A stretch of DNA of 64,000 bases. It comes from Merdimonas faecis. Lineage in GTDB: Bacteria > Bacillota > Clostridia > Lachnospirales > Lachnospiraceae. The stretch lies in NCBI RefSeq assembly GCF_001754075.1, contig NZ_MIEH01000006.1:101293-165292 (forward strand), read 5' to 3'. Both the position numbers and the translations under genes were made by a program. Below, piece by piece: positions 8,841 to 16,351 of the stretch. Under the pieces are notes generated by a model that did no database searches, had not been told where the DNA came from, and worked only from the letters and a program-made list of their open reading frames with translations. Position 1 is the stretch's first letter, and every line of letters begins with the position of its first letter.

Positions 8841-8880
8841 ATTGGGGACGGGGGATTTTCAAAAATCCCCCGTCCCCAAT
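8841..8880. repeat. Perfect 40-bp GC-rich palindrome (REP-like)
   Basis: Two 19-base arms, ATTGGGGACGGGGGATTTT and its exact complement, flank a 2-base centre. It starts 3 bases after the stop of the large permease gene and lies about 90 bases upstream of glyA. It could terminate the ABC operon (without a clear U tract) or be a member of a dispersed REP-type palindrome family. Confidence 0.75.
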
Positions 8881-8882
8881 GA

Positions 8883-11396
8883 TCAGTCGGCGTACCGGAT
8901 CCGGTCGATCAGGCTCATCCGCCGGAAGCTTCTCGCCACCGCATAGGTGAGCAGCAGCTGGATCACAGCCACCGTCACGGCCAGAGCCACGGCCGGCACC
9001 ACAGGATAGTGGTACACGGTAATATTCAGCATCCCGTCTGCTTTTGCGTACAGGAAGACACCATATCCGGCCAGGCTCCCAAGCCCCAGCGACACAAGCA
9101 GTGTCCCGGCAGTATAAAACAGGCCTTCCAGCTGCATCATACGCACCAGCTGCTTCTCCGACATGCCGATGGCCTGGATCATCCCCAGCTCTCTTCGCCT
9201 GGTATAGATGCTGTTGATCATCGTATTGATCAGATTCATGATACCGATCGCCCCCAGGATGATCAGGAACGCATATCCAATAACTCCGAAAATCATCATG
9301 GTTGTCTCCCAGTTTCCCAGATGCTGTTCAAAGCTGTCTGTCTCCAGATATTCACTGGTTTTCGCAAGCCCTGCAAGGGCCGCATACGTTTCCTCCCGTT
9401 CGCTGCCGCTAAGAGAGGAATCCACCCGGATCTCGCAGGCATCATTCAGATTAACGCTCTCTCCCGCTTCCGCTGCAATCTCTTCTACCACGGATGACGG
9501 AAGCAGGAAGTTCGCCCAGGATATCGCACTCGGATAGTCTCCTATTGCTGCCACCTGGAATGTCCTCTCTACCGTTTTGTTCCCTACCGGAAGCGTCATC
9601 TTCACCCGGCTTCCCAGATGAAGTTCCGGGAACCAGCGCATCATATTTTGAGACATCAGGATCTGATCCCCTGATTTCAATTCTTCATAGGTCGCATGGC
9701 CTTCAATCTGGCAGTCTTCCATCTCTTTTGCATAATCTTCTCCAAGCCCCTGGATACTGGCGCCTGCAATATCACTTTCCGGATCGATCTCTGTAAGAGC
9801 ACCTGAAAGATAGGTTTTGATCTCCACCTTCTCCACTCCCGGCACTTCCCGGATCCCGGAGATAAATTCTTCTGTCAGAGGATTGTTCTGCATCAGATTC
9901 TCCCACTCCCGGTCCGGATTCATCTTATCCCCGCTCCAGCTATCCACATAGATCTTATAATCCTCCTCAAACTCCTGTCTGGCAATCTCCTTCGGCGCCG
10001 CACAGCTGATGACCGTAGCCACCACCATAAAGAGGATCCCTACAGTGCCAAGGGTCAGGATCGTCAGCGCCGACCGCCGCTTATTCCGTGCCAGACCCGC
10101 CCGGGTCAGCCGGCCAAGGCTCATCTCCTGAAATCCTTTCCGCTGCTGCTTCTTTCCCGGTCTCTCTCCCTGATAACGCATGGCTTCCACCGGTGAAATC
10201 TTTGCCGCCATCCGCATTGGCTTTACCAGCGACAGGTAGACTGTCACCACTACCGTCAGGATCGTAACAAGATAGATCCACCATGTCAGGATCTGCACTT
10301 CTCCATTTTCCAGCAGCTGCATACAGATCGTATTCAGATTTTCTTCCGTATATTCTGTCTTAATATTCCCGCCCAGACGGTAAATCCACTCTGTGACAGG
10401 CCCTGCGATCAGGCTTCCCACCAGAAGTCCCAGCGGCAGGGCTATGGCAGTGACCAAAAGTCCCTCCCGGAATACAATCTGCCGGATCTGCCGCTTTGTA
10501 GCGCCCATAGCCTTTAATTTTCCATATTCCTGGATCTTCGGCACCATAGATACATAATAAATGCTGTAAATCGTCAGTACCCCGGCCATTACCACCACCA
10601 GCACGATACATACGATTCCAAAGAGCGCCGTCGGATCTATATAATTGGCCAGCAGATATTCGGTATTGATCACCACATTATCCTCCTGTACGCCAAAATC
10701 CGCACCGATCCCCTTAACCTCTTCCTCGATCGCATCTGTAGTCTCTATATTTTTTCCCACATCCTTCAACCGGAACATCACCCGGTATTCCCGGCTTTCC
10801 TCAGGAATGGTCTGCTCCATATATTCCTCTGACACCAGCACGGGATAAGACTTCTGCTCCGAACCATTCTCTCCTTCCAGGAATCCGCAGATCCGGAAGG
10901 TGTCCTCCTTCTGATATCCCAGCCCGTCCTCTTCATACAGCTGGAAAGGAAGTGCGATCTCATCTCCGATCCCTGCCGTCAGCCCGTATTCTCCCAGCAT
11001 TGCTTCCGGAAACGCAATCTCATTTCCCGACTTCGGGAACGTACCTTCCGAAAGCTCTACCCTATTTAGCTCCAGCGCCGTATCATCCATATACATCAGA
11101 AGAACCGTGGAGTCATCCTCCACCCCCTCGCCAAGATCTATCCGGCGTCCGAGCTTTTCGATATCATTGTGGCTGGAAAGCTTCTGTACATTTTCCTCTG
11201 AAACCTGACGGAACATAGCATGATACGGCGGATAATAGGCGTTTACCCCCGCAAAGCGCACCGCCACGGACGCATTTCCCACTGTCAGCACCATAAACAC
11301 CAAAAGTGTTGTCAGGATAATCGCCGTCCCACTGATCAGATTCCTCACCTTATTCTGCCTTACATTGGCAAGAGCCGTCTTCGTTACCGTCTTCAT
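8883..11396 (-). CDS. FtsX-type ABC transporter permease, duplicated
   Basis: An 837-aa permease with the MacB/FtsX layout, twice over: an N-terminal helix (residues 17-38), a large extracytoplasmic domain, three helices (about 255-280, 300-330, 375-395), then a second helix near 445, a second extracytoplasmic domain and three C-terminal helices. The FtsX segment KLKAMGATKRQIRQIVF and its repeat RELGMIQAIGMSEKQLVRMM mark both copies. Such permeases work with a MacB/LolD-like ATPase in peptide resistance, lipoprotein or envelope-stress functions rather than bulk uptake. Its ATG overlaps the ATPase gene stop, and a two-component system lies upstream. Confidence 0.85.
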   Translation of the reverse strand: MKTVTKTALANVRQNKVRNLISGTAIILTTLLVFMVLTVGNASVAVRFAGVNAYYPPYHAMFRQVSEENVQKLSSHNDIEKLGRRIDLGEGVEDDSTVLLMYMDDTALELNRVELSEGTFPKSGNEIAFPEAMLGEYGLTAGIGDEIALPFQLYEEDGLGYQKEDTFRICGFLEGENGSEQKSYPVLVSEEYMEQTIPEESREYRVMFRLKDVGKNIETTDAIEEEVKGIGADFGVQEDNVVINTEYLLANYIDPTALFGIVCIVLVVVMAGVLTIYSIYYVSMVPKIQEYGKLKAMGATKRQIRQIVFREGLLVTAIALPLGLLVGSLIAGPVTEWIYRLGGNIKTEYTEENLNTICMQLLENGEVQILTWWIYLVTILTVVVTVYLSLVKPMRMAAKISPVEAMRYQGERPGKKQQRKGFQEMSLGRLTRAGLARNKRRSALTILTLGTVGILFMVVATVISCAAPKEIARQEFEEDYKIYVDSWSGDKMNPDREWENLMQNNPLTEEFISGIREVPGVEKVEIKTYLSGALTEIDPESDIAGASIQGLGEDYAKEMEDCQIEGHATYEELKSGDQILMSQNMMRWFPELHLGSRVKMTLPVGNKTVERTFQVAAIGDYPSAISWANFLLPSSVVEEIAAEAGESVNLNDACEIRVDSSLSGSEREETYAALAGLAKTSEYLETDSFEQHLGNWETTMMIFGVIGYAFLIILGAIGIMNLINTMINSIYTRRRELGMIQAIGMSEKQLVRMMQLEGLFYTAGTLLVSLGLGSLAGYGVFLYAKADGMLNITVYHYPVVPAVALAVTVAVIQLLLTYAVARSFRRMSLIDRIRYAD

Positions 11397-12064
11397 GCTC
11401 TCACCACCTTACCGTCCTCGATGACGATCATCCGGTCCGCCATCTGCGCAATGCTTTCATCATGTGTGATCATCACCAGGGTCTGCCCGTATTCTGTCAC
11501 ACAGTTTTTCAGAAGATTCACCACCTCGATCTCTGTCCGGGAATCCAGGTTACCCGTGGGCTCATCGGCCAGAATGATCGCCGGACGTGAAGCCAGCGCT
11601 CTTGCAATAGCCACTCTTTGCTGCTGCCCGCCGGACAGAGTATTCGGAAGCGCGTGCAGCCGGTCTTCCATTCCGATCCTGCGGATGATATCCATCACAT
11701 ACTCCTGATCTACCTTACGTCCGTCCAGTCCGATGGGGAGCACGATATTTTCCCACACATTCAAAGACGGCACCAGGTTGTAGCTCTGGAAGATAAATCC
11801 AATCTTCCTTCTGCGGAATACCGCCAGCCTTTCATCCTTCAGCCTGAAAATATCCCTTCCCTCGATCAGCACCTTCCCCGAGTCCGGCCGGTCCAGACCT
11901 CCCAGCATGTGAAGAAGCGTGCTCTTCCCTGATCCCGAACGTCCTACTACCGCCACAAATTCTCCCGGTTCGATCCGGATATCCGTATGATCGATGGCTT
12001 TTACCAGGTTCTCGCCTGTACCATAATATTTCACCAGATTTTTTGTTTCCAATATTGCTTTCAT
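11393..12064 (-). CDS. ABC transporter ATPase, MacB/LolD type
   Basis: A 223-aa ATPase energising the adjacent FtsX-type permease. Walker A is GRSGSGKST near residue 41, Q-loop FQSYNLVP, signature LSGGQQQR, Walker B ILADEPTG and H-loop MITHD. The ATG follows AAGGAGG. It is separated from the histidine kinase gene by 118 bases holding an operator candidate, so the ABC pair may have its own inducible promoter under the neighbouring response regulator, as in Bce-like detoxification modules. Confidence 0.9.
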   Translation of the reverse strand: MKAILETKNLVKYYGTGENLVKAIDHTDIRIEPGEFVAVVGRSGSGKSTLLHMLGGLDRPDSGKVLIEGRDIFRLKDERLAVFRRRKIGFIFQSYNLVPSLNVWENIVLPIGLDGRKVDQEYVMDIIRRIGMEDRLHALPNTLSGGQQQRVAIARALASRPAIILADEPTGNLDSRTEIEVVNLLKNCVTEYGQTLVMITHDESIAQMADRMIVIEDGKVVRA

Positions 12065-12122
12065 CTGCAGGCCTCCTTATTATGTCTCTTTGAGTATCTG
12101 ATGATATGATACTTCCCCAGAA

Positions 12123-12160
12123 TTACAGAAGGCTTACAAAAACAATAACAAAATTGTAAG
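12123..12160 (-). promoter_or_regulatory. Candidate response-regulator operator before the ABC genes
   Basis: TTACA occurs at 12123-12127 and again at 12134-12138, exactly 11 bp apart, the spacing used by OmpR/PhoB-type regulators. The second copy is also part of an inverted repeat, CTTACAA (12133-12139) and TTGTAAG (12154-12160). A weak -10-like TATCAT follows toward the ATPase gene. This would let the upstream two-component system switch the ABC pair; it is inferred from spacing only. Confidence 0.4.
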
Positions 12161-12182
12161 AAACGTCTCCTGCCGGGATTTT

Positions 12183-13322
12183 TTACTCCTTCGGGAGCGT
12201 CATAACAAATTTACTGCCGCCATTCCTCCCCGGCTTCACGAAAACCGTCCCCTTCTGCCGCTCCAGGATCTGACGGGTCAGATACAGCCCCACGCCGGCC
12301 CCTTCTGTTTCCTGCACGTTCTTTTGTTCACCCCGGTAAAATCTCTGGAAAATCTTTCCTCGTTCCTTTTCCGGAATACCCGGCCCTTCGTCTTCTATCT
12401 CCACCATCACAAAGCTTACCATTTCCGATACCTGTATCCTGACCCAGCTCCCTGCCGGCGCATATTTTACTGCGTTGTCCAGTACATTGCCAAAAGCCTC
12501 CGCCGTCCATTTGGGATCATGACGGATCACAAGCTCCGGGAACTCTTCCGTTTCTATCCGGATTCCCTTTTTAAGCGCCTTCATATAGATGCTGCCTACC
12601 GCTTGCTTCAGCGTTTCTTTAAGGCTCCTTTTCTCCTGCTGCAGGCGGATCATCCCCGTCTCCAGTCTGGTCATCTGGACAAACGCCTGCAGAAGATTCT
12701 CCATTCGGCTTACATCTTCTCTTTCCTTCCGGATAAACTCCGCCCGCTCTTCTTCTGAAAGCTCCGTGGAGTCCTCAATCTCATAGCTCATTTTCAGTGA
12801 TGCGATCGGCGTTTTCAGCTGATGGGAGATATCCGTAATGAGCGCCTTCGTTTCCTGCTCTTCCTTCCTGAGCCTGTCTTCCATTTTTTCGCTGCGGTTC
12901 TGTGTCTCCAAAAGCCTCCCTTTCAGATACTCGGCCCGGTCCTTTTCCTTTTTCTTTTCCCGGAAGCAGTACCAGCCTGCCGCACCTGCCGCCAAAAATC
13001 CCGCTGCCAGAACGACGCCCAGGCCTCCCGCATATATCCAAAGACCGTTGCCCCTCATACTGTCTTCAAACGTATACCCATACTTTTCCAACAGCTTTTT
13101 CCCATCTCCCGTATCCGCCCCCTCTTCGTTCGACTTCCCGGTAATAATTCCGGCAAACTCCGCCTCGCCTGCCGGATCAGTCTCTGTCAGCTTTGCCATG
13201 ATTTTTGCTTCTTCCTCAAACCTCGCCTGCGACGCCCGCAGGAAAAGGCATCCTGTCACAGCCACGAAACAAAAAAGCAGCCCCGCCGCCAGGGCTACTC
13301 TCCGAAGCTTTCCTGAATCCAT
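12183..13322 (-). CDS. Sensor histidine kinase
   Basis: A 379-aa kinase with a membrane helix at about residues 8-28, a short extracytoplasmic loop of about 65 residues, a second helix at 95-118, then a coiled linker. The phospho-accepting His is in DISHQLKTPIASL near residue 170. ATP-binding motifs are NVLDNAVKYA (N box), DEGPGIPEKE (G1), FQRFYRG (F box) and GAGVGLYLTRQI (G2). The gene overlaps the response regulator by 28 bases. The small sensing loop fits sensing within or at the membrane, as in antimicrobial-peptide responsive systems, though the ligand is unknown. Confidence 0.9.
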   Translation of the reverse strand: MDSGKLRRVALAAGLLFCFVAVTGCLFLRASQARFEEEAKIMAKLTETDPAGEAEFAGIITGKSNEEGADTGDGKKLLEKYGYTFEDSMRGNGLWIYAGGLGVVLAAGFLAAGAAGWYCFREKKKEKDRAEYLKGRLLETQNRSEKMEDRLRKEEQETKALITDISHQLKTPIASLKMSYEIEDSTELSEEERAEFIRKEREDVSRMENLLQAFVQMTRLETGMIRLQQEKRSLKETLKQAVGSIYMKALKKGIRIETEEFPELVIRHDPKWTAEAFGNVLDNAVKYAPAGSWVRIQVSEMVSFVMVEIEDEGPGIPEKERGKIFQRFYRGEQKNVQETEGAGVGLYLTRQILERQKGTVFVKPGRNGGSKFVMTLPKE

Positions 13323-13972
13323 ATATATCCCATCCCCCTTACATTCTGAATATAACCGTCACCAATCTTGGCTTTCAGCCGGCTGATATTCACCGGTACT
13401 GTATTTTCATCCACAAACTGCCCGTCCACATCCCATACGTGTTCCAGGATCTGCTCTTTGGACAGGATCTGTCTTGCATTTTCCATCATATATATAAGAA
13501 GCTGAAGCTCCTTTTTGCTGAGCGAAAGCTGTTCCTCTCCGCAGTATGCCTTCATCTCTGCATAAGAAACCTTAAGTTCCCCGGAGAAAAGGCTGTTCTT
13601 CGGCGCCTGCTCCGCTCTGCGCATCACCGCATGCACCTTAGACACCAGCACCATCAGACTGAAGGGCTTCGTCACATAATCATCCGCTCCCAGGTCATAG
13701 GCATTGACCATGTCGATCTCCGAATCCAGCGCAGTCAGAAAAAACAGATATACATTACTCCTCTTCCGGATATCCGCACAAAAATCAAGCCCGCTCTTAT
13801 CCGGCAGATTCACATCGCTGATGATAAGGTCGGGCCTAACGGCGTCAAAAAGCGCTTCTGCCTCCCCTACGGAGAAGGCAGAATACACTTCATATCCTTC
13901 TTTTTTTAATTTTAACGAAATCCCCTGGTTCAGGTTCCGGTCATCCTCCAAAAGCAAGATCTTCTGCATCAC
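13295..13972 (-). CDS. OmpR-family response regulator
   Basis: A 225-aa regulator. The receiver domain has LLLEDDRNL at the N-terminus, the phosphorylated Asp in IISDVNLPDKSG near residue 53, the conserved Thr in FFLTALDS and the Lys in YVTKPFSL. The C-terminal winged helix ends with VNISRLKAKIGDGYIQNVRGMGYIW. It is the first gene of the regulator-kinase pair and probably controls the downstream ABC genes. Confidence 0.92.
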   Translation of the reverse strand: MMQKILLLEDDRNLNQGISLKLKKEGYEVYSAFSVGEAEALFDAVRPDLIISDVNLPDKSGLDFCADIRKRSNVYLFFLTALDSEIDMVNAYDLGADDYVTKPFSLMVLVSKVHAVMRRAEQAPKNSLFSGELKVSYAEMKAYCGEEQLSLSKKELQLLIYMMENARQILSKEQILEHVWDVDGQFVDENTVPVNISRLKAKIGDGYIQNVRGMGYIWIQESFGE

Positions 13973-14005
13973 GCCCAGGCTCCTTTACTGCTGTCTTTAT
14001 CGTTC

Positions 14006-14035
14006 ATTGTACAACAGGAGTCTTCTTTGCGTCAA
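14006..14035 (-). promoter_or_regulatory. Candidate promoter of the two-component operon
   Basis: On the minus strand TTGACG (14035-14030), an 18-base spacer and TACAAT (14011-14006), about 30 bases before the response regulator ATG. Confidence 0.55.
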
Positions 14036-14067
14036 CCAGACGCCTCCCCGGATTTTCGAAAGATTTA

Positions 14068-14691
14068 TTAAGAATTCTTCATCACAACACTCTCTACCGT
14101 GTCAGCCACATGCTCACAGGCATCTGCACAGCGCTCCAGATAGATATAAATCTCTCTCCAGGCGATGATGTGCAGCGGATCGCTGCACTCTGTGTGAAGT
14201 CTTCTCATACTGCTCATAAAGAGCCTGTCCGATGTTTCCTCCAGGTCATTGATCTGGATGATCAGATTTTTCAGTTCCTTGGAATGACGGAAATCCGAAA
14301 ATGCCTTCAGAAGATCACGGACCTTTTCGCAGCACCGGATCACCACGTCTGTCATCTCCAGCGCGTCATCCTCGATCTCCTGTACATTGCTCATATAGAT
14401 GCGCATCAGCACATCCTCCACCTTATCCGTCATAGTGTCAATATGCTGGGAGAGTTCCACGATATCCTCACGCTCAATAGGCGGGATAAATTCCTTTGCC
14501 AGTTTGTCCAGCATATCGTGCTTCTTTCCATCGGCACGGTTCTCGATCTCATGGATCTCCTCCAGATATTTCTCAAGCTCCTCAGGTTTAAAATCTCCCA
14601 GAACTCTCCGCAGAAGCGCCGCCGCCTGACAGGATTCCTCCGCACATGCGACAAAATTATCAAAATAGTATGCGTCCTGTTTTCTTGCCAT
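14068..14691 (-). CDS. DUF47 / PhoU-like accessory protein of PiT
   Basis: A 207-aa all-helical cytoplasmic protein of the DUF47 (PhoU-like) family. Members are usually encoded next to PiT-type phosphate transporters and are thought to regulate them. The conserved acidic pattern is visible in EIENRADGKKHDMLDKLAKEF and in LEETSDRLF, with repeated helical hairpins like PhoU. It begins 23 bases after the transporter gene, behind AACAGGAGG, so the two form an operon. Confidence 0.88.
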   Translation of the reverse strand: MARKQDAYYFDNFVACAEESCQAAALLRRVLGDFKPEELEKYLEEIHEIENRADGKKHDMLDKLAKEFIPPIEREDIVELSQHIDTMTDKVEDVLMRIYMSNVQEIEDDALEMTDVVIRCCEKVRDLLKAFSDFRHSKELKNLIIQINDLEETSDRLFMSSMRRLHTECSDPLHIIAWREIYIYLERCADACEHVADTVESVVMKNS

Positions 14692-14714
14692 TTTCTTTTC
14701 CTCCTGTTATTTAT

Positions 14715-15767
14715 CTAGAAAAACATCATAAATATCTTAGCCATTACAAAACTGATCAATCCGCAGCCCGGGAACGTAAAGATCCAGGTCAGCATCATAT
14801 CTTTTACTACGCCAAAGTTGATGGCCGAAAGCCGCTTGACCGCTCCCACTCCCATGATCGCACTGGTCTTGGTATGGGTTGTAGACACCGGAATACCGGT
14901 CACACTGGCCAGCAGAAGACAAAAGGCTCCTGCCAGATCCGCCGAAAAGCCCTGGAACTTTTCCAGCTTCACCATATCCATCCCCACAGATTTAATGATC
15001 TTTTCTCCGCCCACACTGGTGCCCACACCCATCACTGTGGAACACAGCACCATCAGCCATACCGGGATCATCATACCTTCCACACTATTCTGGCCATTGC
15101 AGAACGCCACGCCAAGGAACAGCACGCCGATAAACTTCTGACCGTCCTGGGCTCCATGCATAAAACTCATAAAGGCCGCTCCAAAGATCTGGCCACCCCG
15201 GAAGAAGGAATTCGTCTTTCTGCGGTCCATATTTGCACAAAGCAGGGATATTCCCTTACAGATCAGCCATCCCACAAGGAATCCCAGCGCCAGACTAAGC
15301 ACCAGTCCATAAAGGACCTTCACCCATTCATTAAAATTAATGCCTCCTATGCCTCCCTGCACGGCAATCGCCGCCCCGGAAAGTCCGGCGATCAGACTGT
15401 GGCTCTCACTGGTGGGGATTCCAAACACCGAGGCCGCCACACTGTATACTACAATGGAGAAGAGCGCCGCACACAGCGCTACCAGCGACTCGTGCGTCTC
15501 CCCGCCAAAATCTACCATGTTACTGATGGTGGATGCCACCGAACTGTTAATGTGTGTCATTACCAGAACACCCAGAAAATTAAATACTGCACTCATCCAG
15601 ATTGCATGCCGTACATTCATACTCCGTGTCCCGATACAGGTAGCGATCGCATTCGGCGCATCTGTCCATCCGTTGACAAAAATAACTCCCAGCGTCAGGA
15701 CTACCGTAACCAGCATCACTGGGTTTGCCATAATCTCCTGGCAAAAATAAGAAAATGATACATCCAT
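14715..15767 (-). CDS. PiT-family inorganic phosphate transporter
   Basis: A 350-aa integral membrane protein with about ten helices, the low-affinity metal-phosphate/proton symporter family. Both family signatures are visible: GWTDAPNAIATCIGT near residue 35 and SFMHGAQDGQKFIGVL near residue 200, the inverted repeats lining the phosphate site. ATG at 15767 is chosen because AGGAG lies 5 bases upstream; an extension to 15803 lacks a ribosome site. A long leader with two promoters and an attenuator-like hairpin precedes it. Confidence 0.92.
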   Translation of the reverse strand: MDVSFSYFCQEIMANPVMLVTVVLTLGVIFVNGWTDAPNAIATCIGTRSMNVRHAIWMSAVFNFLGVLVMTHINSSVASTISNMVDFGGETHESLVALCAALFSIVVYSVAASVFGIPTSESHSLIAGLSGAAIAVQGGIGGINFNEWVKVLYGLVLSLALGFLVGWLICKGISLLCANMDRRKTNSFFRGGQIFGAAFMSFMHGAQDGQKFIGVLFLGVAFCNGQNSVEGMMIPVWLMVLCSTVMGVGTSVGGEKIIKSVGMDMVKLEKFQGFSADLAGAFCLLLASVTGIPVSTTHTKTSAIMGVGAVKRLSAINFGVVKDMMLTWIFTFPGCGLISFVMAKIFMMFF

Positions 15768-15809
15768 ATAAGCTCCTCTTTTCTCCTCATCCTTTACTGC
15801 CAAAGTTCC

Positions 15810-15875
15810 TTACGGATACATGACAACAAAAAAAGACAGCTGGAAAACCATACATGCCCGCCTCCGGGTCAGCAT
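15810..15875 (-). CDS. Possible 21-aa leader peptide of the phosphate transporter
   Basis: A short frame in the leader encodes MLTRRRACMVFQLSFFVVMYP and ends 43 bases before the transporter ATG. It begins inside the attenuator-like stem and reads through its U tract, the arrangement of a leader peptide coupled to attenuation. A weak AAAAGG abuts the ATG and AGGAGG lies 19 bases upstream, so translation is uncertain. It could be non-coding. Confidence 0.25.
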   Translation of the reverse strand: MLTRRRACMVFQLSFFVVMYP

Positions 15876-15893
15876 CCTTTTCGTTTTCTGTCT
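15828..15893 (-). terminator. Attenuator-like terminator hairpin in the transporter leader
   Basis: On the minus strand AGACAGAAAAC (15893-15883) pairs with GTTTT (15848-15844) and CTGTCT (15839-15834), leaving a CCAG bulge, with an inner CCCG/CGGG stem. Six more Ts follow directly (15833-15828). It lies between promoter P2 and the transporter gene, so most transcripts would stop here unless the stem is disrupted. Confidence 0.5.
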
Positions 15894-15930
15894 TCCTCCT
15901 GTCACTTTGATTTTACATGATTTTAACCAA

Positions 15931-15959
15931 AATATAACATTGCACCTATCCGTTGTCAA
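15931..15959 (-). promoter_or_regulatory. Consensus promoter P2 before the phosphate transporter
   Basis: Minus-strand TTGACA (15959-15954), 17-base spacer, TATATT (15936-15931). Predicted start near 15924, giving a leader of about 155 bases to the transporter ATG. Confidence 0.65.
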
Positions 15960-16003
15960 CGGAGTTCTTTTTTCTTTACATTTTTTTAGCGGTTTCGACA
16001 CAA

Positions 16004-16262
16004 GTAAAGGCGGATACCAAACTAACATATTTGATATCCGCCTCTACTTTGTTGGTTCTGTCATTCTTTTTACCTCTTTCTTAAAAAATCTGGTAAATCA
16101 ACTTAAGTCTTCGGTGGTCCGTACCTTCCTTTCTTAGATTTTCCTTCCCAAATGTGTTTTACATTTTTCTGGGAAATCTTCCTCAACACTTGTGTTGATT
16201 AAAATAACTTTTCATTATTTACAGCTCGCGTCTGTCTTATAATGAACATCTGTTATTTTGTA
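16004..16262 (-). ncRNA. Candidate structured RNA or long leader downstream of P1
   Basis: No gene of normal size occupies 15768-16351. Read leftward from promoter P1, successive stems appear: AAAATAAC/GTTATTTT enclosing TTCATTAT/ATAATGAA and ACAG/CTGT; TCAACAC/GTGTTGA; GATT-TCCCA-AATGT paired with ACATT-TGGGA-AATC; AAAATCT/AGATTTT; and a strong final stem GGCGGATA-CAAA with TTTG-TATCCGCC (16042-16009). The density of nested complementarity is much greater than in other AT-rich gaps here. It may be a small RNA ending at the last stem or a regulatory leader. I match it to no known riboswitch. Confidence 0.4.
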
Positions 16263-16267
16263 TCTTT

Positions 16268-16296
16268 AATATAACATCCGAACCAACTATTGTCAA
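16268..16296 (-). promoter_or_regulatory. Consensus promoter P1
   Basis: Minus-strand TTGACA (16296-16291), exactly 17 bases, TATATT (16273-16268). Predicted start near 16261, right at the first stem of the structured region. Its -35, spacing and -10 are the same as those of P2, 337 bases downstream. Confidence 0.65.
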
Positions 16297-16351
16297 TACA
16301 TTTTTTAAATAATTTTTATTTTATTTTAACTTTAATTTTAAATTGTCAAAA

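Noticed and set aside
14646..15758. A 370-codon frame opposite the phosphate transporter
   Set aside because: The minus-strand gene carries clear PiT signatures; this one is its shadow.
15820..16137. A 105-codon rightward open frame in the phosphate transporter leader
   Set aside because: It lacks a ribosome site and codon bias, runs against two strong leftward promoters and crosses the hairpins.
16004..16262. T-box or known riboswitch in the transporter leader
   Set aside because: The AGGGUGGNACCGCG T-box sequence and other conserved cores I know are absent.
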